Source of the DNA: Yponomeuta sedellus
Lineage: Eukaryota; Arthropoda; Insecta; Lepidoptera; Yponomeutidae
Length of the DNA stretch: 64,000 nucleotides
Assembly: GCA_934045075.1 (NCBI GenBank)
Contig: OW203726.1
Span: 10,751,527 to 10,815,526, forward strand
Reading direction: 5' to 3'
The notes under the pieces were generated by a model, which saw nothing but the letters and a program-made list of their open reading frames with translations, did not search any database and was not told the DNA's origin. Each line of letters starts with the position of its first letter. The stretch's first letter is position 1. The position numbers and the translations under genes are program-made. Below are positions 11,491 through 22,213 of the stretch, in pieces.

Positions 11491-12141
11491 ACAATTTAAA
11501 TATAAACATTTTTTTGTATTGATGAGTAGAATAACCTCCTAGTTGGACCAAATCCTTATGCAACATTCCGTGTAAGGCAGACTTACACAACTTCTTAAAG
11601 TAGCAATTTAAAATTAATGTAGTACATAAATTTTTTGGTAATTTCTACTTAATCATGCTTTTAGTGTCAGTCGTCAGTGTCAGTGGGCAGTCGGTGTCTT
11701 AATATTAAATGAAATGATGTGAAAACTTCAGGCTCGATGTTTTCCTTCCTCGGTAGTTGTCTCAAATCAGAAGGCACCAAGCGTTTATAACGATTAAACG
11801 ATGTCGCTACTGTAGAGCACGTTTTCAGCTAAGACATCCCAGGGTCTATTGCAACCATTAATTAAAAAATACTCGTAGTTGATAGTTATTTCAAGTAAAA
11901 ATGGGAATAAAAAAAATCTTAAATGGTATATGTACAGTGATTTTCCGTTTTACGAATTGTGAAACCCTCATTTATGTCAGAGCGCCAAAACCTTCAAACT
12001 ACATAAAAATTTACATACGTTTACCATCACTACGTACATTTACAGTGATTATCCTAAACACATTTTAAGTAGTATTCATAGTAGATATTACATTGTCATT
12101 AATAAATTTGTAGGTTCTATCTATTTTTATAATATATTATG

Positions 12142-12290
12142 AATTTAAAAACCTATTTAGAGGCTAAAAATTTCACCCATGCCGGGATTCGAACCCGCAA
12201 CCTCTGGCTATCCGTACCAGATAGCCAGAGGTTGCGGGTTCGAATCCCGGCATGGGTGAAATTTTTAGCCTCTAAATAGGTTTTTAAATT
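12142..12290. repeat. Perfect 71-bp inverted repeat made of a tRNA-like SINE
   Basis: Arms 12142-12212 and 12220-12290 are perfect reverse complements around a 7-nt loop (cgtacca). Each arm holds the B box (ggttcgaatccc), the T-arm-like region and the anticodon-stem half of the SINE seen whole at 42432-42600 and 53205-53345. The A-box half is missing from both arms, so the locus is a head-to-head fold-back of the SINE's 3' tRNA half. The SINE's tail ('cacgggttagtgcattaaaa') follows on the + strand. Confidence 0.9.
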
Positions 12291-12345
12291 TGTTCCTTAA
12301 CACGGGTTAGTGCATTAAAAATAAAAATAGTGTAATATTATGAAT
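12291..12345 (+). repeat. Tail of the tRNA-like SINE
   Basis: 'cacgggttagtgcattaaaa' after the palindrome matches the tail segments at 35205-35245 and 53445-53475. Confidence 0.55.
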
Positions 12346-12436
12346 TCTTTATTATATACACAATATTCCCCCTCTTTACATTTTTTGTTACATTTTATGT
12401 AATCTAGGTCTTATTAATTAGCATTAAGAGGAAGTT

Positions 12437-12480
12437 GCACTCTAAGTTGCACTTCCATTAGGAAGTGCAACTTAAAGTGC
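12437..12480. repeat. 20-bp hairpin (one mismatch) with 4-nt loop
   Basis: The arms gcactctaagttgcacttcc and ggaagtgcaacttaaagtgc pair with one mismatch around 'atta'. This may be a small fold-back remnant, and a small-RNA precursor is possible but unsupported. Confidence 0.6.
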
Positions 12481-12914
12481 TTTGTGTTATAATGCATTAT
12501 TTTTATAGTCACATAAAACTATGAGTAATTCAGATTGATCTAAAGTAAATAAAATTAGGACTAAGATAATATATTGCTACTTTCGGATCAGTGGTGACGG
12601 TGTGAGCCGTAATTTATTATCCAATAAATTATTTGTATATAAGACAAACCGGAACTAACAGAACAAAATTTATTGTTCATTTAAAACATCTGCAAGGCAT
12701 AGTTAGCCTAACGAAAGGTCATGAGAACAATGCCACACCAGAAACGCACCGGAATATAATTAACGACAGAATCCCGCGCAATTAATGAAATAAACAAAAC
12801 TAATTACCTACTTCGCTCTTCTATGTCTAAGTAGCTTCAAGTATGTACAGAATGCATTTGCCGGTTAGGAAGTATTTACATAGTATTTTCTAAGGTTAAC
12901 ACGAGCTGTAGACA

Positions 12915-13701
12915 TAATTAAAACTGTTTTTATACGGATTTATGCTCGTTTATTACATTTTTACAATTTTCCAACGTTTCGGCACTTTTTCAGGTGCCGT
13001 GGTCCCGGATGACTGAGGTGACAGGTGTCTTTTAGAAATCATTAACGGTTAGTTTACTACCCTCGGCAAAAATTACAAAAGTTAATTATGAAGTTACGTT
13101 CCAAAATAGACAAACCAATTATTTTTTATATAAAGTCAACAATATTGATTATTAGTAATTGAAGTTAAAATTAAATTTATAAACTAATTACTTTATATGA
13201 ACTTAAAGATACCGATTATGATAATGATACGAGAATGATACGTGAGGCAATAGAGATCCGCCGGCATCCAAATTTTAATAGAGATCGTGGTTGGAACATA
13301 CCGGTAGCATGGGAACCAGTGCTTAAGTGCATGAGACCCCCTTGCTAGAAGTGTGACTGTAGAATAAATAATAAAAAATCAATTTAAATTCAATTAATAA
13401 TCGGTATCTTTAAGTTCATATAAAGTAATTAGTTTATAAATTTAATTTTAACTTCAATTACTAATAATCAATATTGTTGACTTTATATAAAAAATAATTG
13501 GTTTGTCTATTTTGGAACGTAACTTCATAATTAACTTTTGTAATTTTTGCCGAGGGTAGTAAACTAACCGTTAATGATTTCTAAAAGACACCTGTCACCT
13601 CAGTCATCCGGGACCACGGCACCTGAAAAAGTGCCGAAACGTTGGAAAATTGTAAAAATGTAATAAACGAGCATAAATCCGTATAAAAACAGTTTTAATT
13701 A
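12915..13701. mobile_element. Fold-back element: two 305-bp perfect inverted arms
   Basis: Arms 12915-13219 and 13397-13701 appear perfectly complementary by reading; the spacer is 177 bp. No coding frame is present. Each arm includes a stem GGCAC/GTGCC followed by GAAACGTTGG, recalling the 3' part of hammerhead-type motifs in Penelope-like retroelement terminal repeats, but the CTGATGA core is not intact. Perfect arms mean either a very recent inverted duplication or ongoing gene conversion. Transcription would give a long double-stranded hairpin. It could be a fold-back transposon or a tail-to-tail pair of retroelement terminal repeats. Confidence 0.85.
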
Positions 13702-13847
13702 AGTATTTACATCATTAATAAAATAAAACCATTAAGTACACACTAGACTTTAACTACTTCTGTAACCTCGCAAATGCAAGTACATAAATACCTACTTGCA
13801 AATCTATGACATTCCACTTTTTAATTTTTACTATAATTGTGTGGATA

Positions 13848-14005
13848 CCAGATGGACGGCGTGGCCGACCGCGACGGAGATGGCGGGATGACCTCAACAA
13901 TCATCTCCGAGATTGGTCACAGGTGGCGCTGGAGAGAACGGAATGGAGAAAAAGGGGGGAGGCCTTTGCCCAGCAGTGGGACACAAAACAGGCTAACTAA
14001 AAAAA
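13848..14005 (+). pseudogene. LINE reverse-transcriptase C-terminal tail
   Basis: The frame contains GRRGRPRRRWRDDL and later WRKRGEAFAQQW. This is the arginine-rich 'GRPxxRWRDD' and 'GEAFxQQW' end of non-LTR retrotransposon polyproteins, followed by the 'cccagcagtgggacac' tail. It is a 5'-truncated fragment. Confidence 0.7.
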
Positions 14006-14154
14006 CTATATTTACAAATTTAAATTGGGCTGAAATAAACGACTTCTGTTAGTTAATTGTCATGTTAATAAAGCGATTTCAAGCGATCGCTCTTGAGTGG
14101 CTATTTTTAGACACTATTTGAATTAAAACTGCGACTCGATCTCGAGAGCGATAG

Positions 14155-14180
14155 CTAGATAGATAGAGATAGAGAACACT
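14155..14180. repeat. TAGA/GATA microsatellite
   Basis: A short imperfect (gata)n tract lies next to an AT-rich repeat end. Confidence 0.7.
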
Positions 14181-14875
14181 TTATTGTACATAAAAATGGA
14201 AATTACACAGATATTTCTCAGCGATCTCAAAGCGCCCTATAAATACGATGCTAGAGTCCCATGAATATTGCGAATTCCATGAGCAAAATACTCGTAGTTA
14301 AGAATTCTTTCGAAACATCGAACCTCCATTTTGCCTGGTTGCCAGTAACAAAATCAATTGACATTTAATTCCACTTTTCTCGTTCTCGTTACAAACTTTT
14401 TCTAGATATTACACGTACCCGTAACAAAAAGTTGTGTTTACAAATACATTGTCTAAGGTCAAATGTGTCCGCGGCCGACGCACCGTCTGTAACCTATTAC
14501 GTTATGTAACTAACAAGCGGCAGATGCATGGGAATAACTGGCTCTGTCGAAACTGCTACCTGTTCTAAATGCCAGACTTAGTAGCCACGCTGTGTCCACA
14601 AACACGGTGTTCTCTTCTGTACGACATAAGTTGAGAGACCTTGTGAACGCTTGACTTAGATTCAGCGAGTATTAAATACTCGCTGAAGGAAATTTTCCTT
14701 CTTTATGTTTATTTGTTTACTGGCACTACCCCTTCCACTGTCCGAACTATCGTGGGTTAGCTGGAAGAAAATACTATCTAGTATTAAGCTCGCCTTTGTA
14801 CAAATTTGTTTTTAGTGCAATAAAGAATTTTCATTCATTCATTATGTCGTTATTGACAGCCAAATAGCTTCGTTG

Positions 14876-15045
14876 TCAGGCTATACTAGTCCACTGCTGG
14901 ACAAATCCCTCCCCTAAAGAGCGCCACGTTGTGCTATTATAGGGGGTAATGTCTATAATCCCCACGCTGGGCATGCGGGTTTTGGATCGCCGGGGAGTGG
15001 GTAGCAGCGCCCCCTGCAGTACAATTCCAAATACCTTTGGGGGTA
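14876..15045 (+). repeat. LINE/SINE tail fragments
   Basis: 'ctagtccactgctggacaaa' is followed by a segment with 'gtagcgccccctgcagtaca', which is shared with 11100-11150. It lies immediately left of the DDE/SWIM transposon. Confidence 0.5.
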
Positions 15046-15439
15046 AAAAATGTCCTATGCGTCTTCGTCAAGTAATACGTGATTATATATTCCTTAAAAA
15101 CCATATTCTGATTTACATACATCCAGAAAGGATGATGGGCACAAATGTATGGAACCTGGTCCTGGCACCAATCGGAATGAGTAATACGTCGTTGGAAAGG
15201 TATTTTTTTGTAGAATAAGAATAATCGAAGCGCTAGTCCCGATTTTCTGTCCAATTTGAGTAATCATACGTTAAAAGTTTTTTTTTATTTAATTTTTTTT
15301 CTGTTGTTTTAATTCTTTTTGATATTTTTTCGACATTGTATATCGATTTTAATTACAAATGATCAGCATTGATTATTATATTATCATTGTTTGTTTATTA
15401 TCGAAGTAAATAAAACAAGTTCAGAGTAAGTTTTATCGT

Positions 15440-18010
15440 TTAATGTGTTTCATCCATGATAATGTTATTTAAAAATAGTGCTGGTTCAGTAAAGCCTTCA
15501 TGTCTAGCATATCCTAAATACCACACAATAGATATAATATGCGCACAGGAACCTATCGTGCGGCGTCCTGTCAAACATGTGCAATAATGTTGTAATATGT
15601 TTCTACTATTTCTGTCTAATAATATATAGCAAAAATATTGTTTTGATCGTACATGTCGGGACTGTATGCGTGCACGCAACAGCCACGCATCTTCGTGGAT
15701 CCCATATTCATGGATATCCTCCAAAGCAGCTTCTCTATAAGTTTCTATAAGATATAAGCCGTTGTTGAGGTGCTCGCTGCAATATGATTTTGCCAGTTTT
15801 AACTGATATGTCCCCAATGACAGCAAAATCACGTCCTGTTCCCTCAATCGTGGAAAGTCTTGAATGTCATTTGCTTCCAATCTCTGGAAATTGGCTCTTC
15901 TGTTGTTTAATCTTTTTGCTTCTACATAATCATATAACACGTTTGGGGTTTGCCTTCTTTCAACAATTTTTTGTAAAAAAGCTTCTGCGTGTTGGCTATC
16001 GACAATAGGCCTGTGGAAGTGATTTGTAATTGCTGCTGCAATCATAAAATCCCCGAACATATTAGGCATTGTGTTATTAAAATATTTTTGGCGCAACAGC
16101 TTGAAATCTCTTTTGAAACGCCCGTTAACCACTTCCACTACCCATCGGCACATTGTCACCAGCCGGGAATCATTTGCTTGAGAAGTCGTGAGCTGCGACT
16201 CTTCCCGGTTCTTCGTCGGGGGGACGTGAAATTCGTAGCCACATGCTTCTATATGCTGCAGACTATCCCTGAACCCGCGGTCCAAAATAAATACGTCATT
16301 CGGCTGAAGCAATATATGAAGGGGATTTTCCTCGTCAGTCTTTAAGTCGCTCATTATCTGCGCATCAGTTTTTGTTGCAGCGTATGGTCCTTTAACATCT
16401 ATAATGTATCCGTCAGTGGTTACGATTAAAAATGGTTTCAACAAGTTTTGGAACTTGTGTAAACTGTAGGATTGCCTCTGAAACAAAAAGTTTGAACTCT
16501 TGTATATATAAATATACGTACCATCGCAAATAATAATGGCTTTATTGTTGTCTTCATTTCCATACAGTGCTTTTGGAATCCTCAAGTTTCTCTCCAATAT
16601 ATCTTCTCTATTCATGTGATCCACTCCCAAGTGTCGCACAACGTAGTCAGTGCTAAGACACTCTCGTGCGATGGCCAGCTGGCGTTCGAGTTTTCTCCGA
16701 GACATGTTAAATAACGTCGCAAGTCTCGCGTTGGGTTCTCCTGTGCGTAGTTTCGTTAGTAAAATGCCCAAAGTGGTTCTGGGATCTGCACTTCTATTTC
16801 TTAATAATGGATTTTGCTCTAAGATGGCATTAAATTCATCATTAGTACGTCCAGTCCAAAAGTGCATTTCTTCTTCATTCATGCCTCGGTCGCTAAAACG
16901 TAATCTGGGTGAGTTTAAGGCATTTCGCATTAGGTCACAAACATCCCTGAAGTGGGCAGCCGTAAAGTCATGGGAAATGTTGCAATGTTGGGACAAATCA
17001 TCCCAATCATTCCCATTAAGGTGATCGTGACATACTCTGGCACTGTCGGGGATATACAATTTATGTTGAGAAAATACGTGGATTTTAACAACATTTGGAA
17101 TTCGATGGCGGGTTTCATTAGCGCAGCCATGAAAGATACAATGCGTCGCGGTATTAGGTGCTCTCATATATTCAGGAATATGAAGCATTTCTTCTAATTG
17201 CGGTTGTAGTTGTTCTTGCGGTTGTAGTTGTTCTTGCGGTTCTGCTTGTTCTTGCGGCTCCGGCTCGGGTTGAGGGTTTGCATGACCTCTAGTCGCATTT
17301 TCGGCTCTTTGCCAGCATCGGTAACATACTCTTCGGGTGTTGTCAAACACGACCTGAAAATGATATATGAAAATGTAAGGAAAAGAAAAACAACTTTGGT
17401 TTCCGAAAAATACCTAACAAAATAACGCATTGGGGGTCATTTGTGGGAGGGATTTGTTTTTCTGTCAGAAGGTGTGCGAATCGTCAAATATATGCCACAG
17501 ATTCACAGATTTCTCAGAGATCTGGTTGCGGTTTTCTGTAGTTGTGTGTACGAAAACAAGGCATACACACAACCACACAAAAAAGCATCCACAGTAATTG
17601 GTTGTGGTTTTGTGTAGGCCTTGTTTTGGTGGTAAATACATCGTGGAAGACGTAAAAGTGAAAAAGGAATCACTTGAATGTTCTTTAAGCGACCAGAATC
17701 ACTTATCAATCGGTTTTCACTTTTACGTCTTCGTTACCTCATTTACTACTAGAATAGATCTGGGATGCAGTTGCACATGATTTCAATTGGTTTCCTTTTA
17801 TATCGAAGGTTCAGTGAGGATCGAGTGGAAAAAAAAAGTGCAATAGGTACAAACCTCCAGAGCAGCGTTTTCTCGTATAAATGTTACTAGCTCCACGTGT
17901 GTTCTTGTCAAGGCTTCCGACAGAACGCGTACTTGATATCTGCCTCGGTATAGCCCTCTTCGGCACATTACACAGTTACGGTAACGTTCCATTGCAACGA
18001 AACAATCCAA
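15440..18010 (-). CDS. Two-exon DDE_Tnp_4 transposase with C-terminal SWIM zinc finger
   Basis: Exon 1 is 17855-18010 (ATG at 18010, 52 codons, donor GAG|GT) and exon 2 is 15440-17353 (acceptor CAG|GTC), joined in phase 0 for a product of about 689 residues. The N-terminus has CVMC in exon 1 and CYRC plus C-x4-C in exon 2, which together form a split zinc-finger-like module. A Gln/Pro-rich linker (about residues 79-104) and a second Cys/His cluster (about 124-163) follow. The DDE domain shows CDGTY (D329), ILDRGF (D410) and VVEVVNGR (E459). Near the C-terminus CTC-x9-CAH (C643, C645, C655, H657) fits a SWIM finger. Known DDE_Tnp_4 proteins cut and paste DNA; the SWIM addition is unusual for them. 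No internal stops are present, so it may be functional. Confidence 0.75.
17354..17854 (-). other. Intron of the transposase with a 19-bp perfect hairpin
   Basis: This 501-bp GT-AG intron contains 19-bp perfect inverted arms at 17646-17664 and 17714-17732 (core gacgtaaaagtgaaaa), and a second AC-rich inverted stretch near 17540-17620. Confidence 0.65.
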
Positions 18011-18684
18011 TCGTTAAGCACCCAAGTCCAATATAAAGCCACGGTCAACAAATAAAACGGGTAACAGAGTCCAAAATGATGCCAAGGTCAAAGTCGATGT
18101 GAACAATGAGGAGCGTAATAACGTAGCACTTAACACAATATCAGCAAACGACTGACTACCTGCGCAAGCGGCCAAGCGTTCCTCACCCTAACATACCTGC
18201 CCCCGCGCCGTGTCCCGGAGCGCGAGAGGGGTCAAAACCGAATTCCAGCGTTACCCGTGACCGTGAGTGGGAGAGAGAGCGCAATGTCGCTGTCTCGCTC
18301 TAATGATTTATGACAGAGTATGCATAGATGTGATTTTCGTAAAAATCATGAGCATCGGTTGAGTTAAACCAGAGATATGAATTTTTCTAATTTCTATTTA
18401 GAGCAAAAAATGGTACTTTCCGACGAGCATATTTCAAAATGGACAATTCATACGGATTCGTCTTCATAGAATTTATTTTTTCACTTGAAAAGAGCTATCC
18501 AACGACATATGACTCATCTTGATTGGACATAAGGACCAAAACGCCCATCATCCTTTACGCCTGCATCTTGGAGAAGTGGGCATCTGTCTACTAACCTATA
18601 GAATAGTATTGATTGTTTGTACACCAGGAATTAGGTTTTCTACTTGTTACAATCCTGACTTATCTTTTTTTCTTCCTCAATTCA

Positions 18685-18890
18685 TTAACTGCCTCGTTGG
18701 TCTAGAAAGATCACGTAAGATTACCATGCCAGAGGTCGTGGGTTGTATTCCAACTGGGGGCCGCCCGTACATCTGTACTAATAGATCCAGTCTGGGTGTA
18801 TCTCCACGTATGTGATTTCTTTGCCTGGTTATCACATGACAGGGTATTCTAGTTTGGGACCAAGACAAGTGATTGTGTTGTGTGGAAGTT
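18685..18890 (+). repeat. tRNA-derived SINE
   Basis: The head 'gttggtctagaaaga' resembles an A box and 'gtgggttgtattcc' a B box. A body ('ccagtctgggtgta') and a tail ('gggaccaagacaagtgattg') follow, ending in a TTA-rich end. The same family is seen at 8396, 11375, 27960 and 54925. Confidence 0.65.
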
Positions 18891-18899
18891 ATTACTATT

Positions 18900-20928
18900 A
18901 ATATACGTTATCCATATCTAAGTCATGATTCGATGAGAAATTCCGAATATTTTGAAACACATAGTTATATGGACACTTGCACATATTTTATAGAGTCTTA
19001 ATAATTATAAACCAGTGATTTCCGCTTTATTTTACTAACATATCATAAGTTTTCTAAAGCAATTTACAGAATGACAGAACTAAATGACAGAAATAATAAA
19101 AAAAGTACTGTTTTGCTTAGTTAAAGAAAGTTATCGAATATAAACTCTGGTAAAATATTGTGCAACCTAAACATTTTTCTTACAAAAATAGAGAGATAGA
19201 CAGCGAGAATAAGATTTGACGAGACAAAAAAATATTTAAACTAATGTCCTGGACAAGAGTCATACTCGAAAGAATGCGCTACAGTTTTCAACCGCTTCAT
19301 CAGTAGGTATAATACTGCATGATACGACCGCTATCTTCATTAATTATGAATGCTTGCACTTTCTTTGCAACAAAGGCGCGTAAATGCGAAAGAAATTGAC
19401 GCTTTTTTGCGGTTACGCCACACACATAATACAACTGTATACGCCTATTATGTCGGTATAAACGTCGATGGTACATTTACACTGAAATAGCTCATCGGCA
19501 TTGGTCTACTTCCGCTGCATTCTCTGGCGCCTTGTGTTCCTTCTAATCACCCTCAAGTACCTATTAAGGACACAGACTTCAATGTTGCTATGAGTGGCAT
19601 CGTAAAACATTTTACGGAAACATTCTATCCAATCAGAGTCATAATACACTAATTATAAGTGTAATGAAACAAGGAATAAAATTGGTGTATCGAAAAGAAA
19701 TAGTTTTATAAACAAACAATTTCAGAACGTATCGTAACAAAATCGAGAAAAACTCGTGCATGTAAATATTTATTTATGTAACCTTTATTATAGTAATAAA
19801 TAGAACATTCTCGTACATAATTGGTAAAGATTACGGAACTACTATGTAGTAATACAACCCTAGTCATAGAACGCCAAAACATCAAGTTTTTCATGCATCA
19901 ATACAAATATCAGACAAAATTTATGATTTGTCATAATTTTTGTATATTATCTTAAGAGAATTACTCTTTTCGTCATGTAAAAATGTATGTTAATTTCTTA
20001 CGTATTAACGTAATCAAATGAGAAATTAACTTAATTTCACGTAAAAACGGTGTGTAAACAGATAAAGGATTCATATTTTTGAATGATAGGTATATGAGCT
20101 ACAAATTTAAAAATTCTATATTTTTATTGACCTATTCATAATGACCCCTCTTGCAAAAAAGATACACTATTTATAAATTTAAGGATTCCTTCGTAAAGGA
20201 AAAATTACTTCGTTTGCTCTAATCCCGCTTAAGGCGTGTCTACTACTCGTTATTCAACAATATTCTCTATATGGATGGTTTCTATGTATTTATTGTATTA
20301 AATCTATCGTCGAGTTAGCACCTATAACACAAGTCATTAGTTGTACTTAGTATAGGGCTAACGAGATCTGTGTAATATGTCCATGAATATTTATTTATTT
20401 TATTTATTCTCTTCTTCTTAGCGTGTCGATGGCAAACAATTTTCATTAAAGTATTACTTAACCTTTACGGCCCAGAACTTTGCAACTTCTCTGACTTCAG
20501 TTCACCGACTCGTTGAACGCTAAATTCTTTCGCGTGGTGTAAACGCGCTGCCAGAGGCATCGCGAAATAATTTTCCGGCCCGCACCTATAATGTGGTTAC
20601 GGTAGATTTTTTTCTGCGTTTTGTAAGACCGCAACAAAAGTTATTATCTATTACGGTGAACACACAGCAATCACCATAAAAATTCTTACCTGTGCAATTT
20701 GTTCTAATAGTAGGCCTTACATATGGCACATCCGGTTGTCACCTGCCTTAGCTGCCTTTAATAAATAAAAAGTACTATAGTGTTCGGATTTTGGATCAAA
20801 CGCTAAAATTATCAACATAGTATATAGCGTGTTATTTGAAATAAATAGCGTAGGTAAATCTCGAAAACCCTTACTTCAGTATCGATATAATTTAAGACAT
20901 TGATAATGTTCTCGATTTAAACGTTATT
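18900..20928. other. Non-coding stretch, no gene recognised
   Basis: This is AT-rich DNA with only short chance frames. No repeat family was recognised except isolated AT-rich tracts. Confidence 0.5.
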
Positions 20929-20941
20929 ATAGGAATTGGCT
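20929..20941. repeat. 13-bp target site duplication (left)
   Basis: ataggaattggct is repeated exactly at 21308-21320 and flanks the SINE-like element. Confidence 0.85.
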
Positions 20942-21307
20942 TGAAGCGCTCGTGGCCTAGTCGAACCGAGTGATTGGAATCAGTCACGTGGTTAAGCAAC
21001 AACAGGCGCGGTCAGGTACGGGATGGGTGAGCGTCCCGTGACTACCGCTAGTGGCATTTTTCCGAGCGCTTCCGTGCTTCGCAAGGCACGTTAAGCCGTT
21101 GGTGCCGGCTGTCATATAATGGCAGTCGTTAAGCCATGTCAGAGGCCTTATGGGCGGCTTGATAACTTCTGACAGTAAGGCCCGCCACTGTCTTACAATC
21201 TTCCACCAACCCGGACTTGGCCCCCGTGGTGGAGTATGGCCTAACCTTCCTGCGATGTAGGAAGAGACCCGTGCCCCAGCAGTGGGGACATACAAGGGTT
21301 GATAACG
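20942..21307 (+). mobile_element. Young SINE-like retroposon with tRNA-like A box
   Basis: This 366-bp element is bounded by a 13-bp target duplication. Near its start is TGGCCTAGTCGA (20953-20964), which fits a pol III A box (TRGCNNAGYNGG). A clear B box was not found. The 3' end ('ccccagcagtggggacat') is shared with LINE-like tails in this window. A reverse-oriented copy at 44036-44402 differs at only about five positions, so the family was recently active. A short non-autonomous LINE derivative is the alternative. Confidence 0.75.
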
Positions 21308-21564
21308 ATAGGAATTGGCTATATTCTTTAATACTGCAGAAACAAATAATAATTTTAATTATTATTGACCAAGTTAAATACAGTTCTGTTGGCCCTTAAA
21401 AAAATACAGTTTCTGTTACATAGCTAGTTAAGTCCTAGACTCCTGAACTAGAGAACCCTCTATCTTAGGAGTCAGTTTCTTCCATCGGTACATTGAAAAC
21501 TTTACTGTATAATAACTGTCGCTTACATTAATCTGTCTCTAGTTACTATATTATAAAAAAAAAT

Positions 21565-21905
21565 AATTGTTCGTAGCCCGGGCTGCCTCAGTATCCTAAA
21601 CGATCACGAATGTTAAGCAACATAGGCCGCTTTTAGTGCATGGATACGTGACCGTCTATGACTAACGCTTGTGTCATTTTTCCGAGCGGTTCCGTGCATC
21701 GCAAGGCACGTTAAGCAGTTGGTGCCGGCTGCCGTCGATAGATGGCTGTAGTTAAGCCAGGACAGATTGAAAACTTCTGACAGTAAGACCAGCCACTAGT
21801 CTTGCAAGCCTCCACAATTCGGACTTGGCCCCCGTGGTAGAGAACGGCCTATACCTTCTTCAGGGAAGAGACCCGTGCTCCTCGGTGGGTATATGATGAT
21901 GATAC
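21565..21905 (+). repeat. Diverged copy of the SINE-like element
   Basis: The same order of blocks as 20942-21307 is present ('atttttccgagcg', 'gcaaggcacgttaagc', 'ggtgccggct', 'cggacttggcccccgtgg'), with many substitutions and small gaps. It is an older insertion. Confidence 0.7.
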
Positions 21906-22139
21906 ATTTTGAGATTAGAATAAAAATTATTTAATTTCTCGAAACAATATAAATGAAATTAAACATACATCACATATTACTTTACATAAACTCACGCCTG
22001 TCCCTCAAAGGGGTAGACTGAGACCAGGAAGCCAATTCTCACTTCATTAGCAAATAATTCTATGTGTCCTATTATAGCTCAGAGAAAGGGAGAGATAGAG
22101 AGTAAAGTAATTTAGTGTAAGTAACATAACATAACATTT

Positions 22140-22213
22140 ACATACAAGCACATACATTCTTCTGGCCCCACACTAGGATACCCTGTGTCATGGGAACCAG
22201 AAACAACGACATC
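22140..22213 (-). repeat. SINE 3' part, split by a LINE
   Basis: It continues the SINE whose head lies at 23463-23595. The two halves match a contiguous relative at 29036-29185. Confidence 0.6.

Larger units (their letters stand above)
15127..18556 (-). mobile_element. DNA transposon with DDE_Tnp_4/SWIM transposase
   Basis: Imperfect terminal inverted repeats of about 70-85 bp bound the unit: 15127-15210 and 18490-18556. Both start AAAGGATGATGGGC (reading inward) and share 'gtcctt/gg..ccaat', 'atgagt.ata.gtcgttgga'. Between them is a two-exon transposase on the minus strand. No clear target duplication was found, so the exact ends may shift by a few bases. The PIF/Harbinger-ISL2EU clan is the likely home from the DDE_Tnp_4 fold. 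The open transposase suggests recent activity. Confidence 0.75.

Noticed and set aside
16650..17200. Plus-strand frames of 81-124 codons over the transposase
   Set aside because: They are antisense shadows of the 689-residue transposase.
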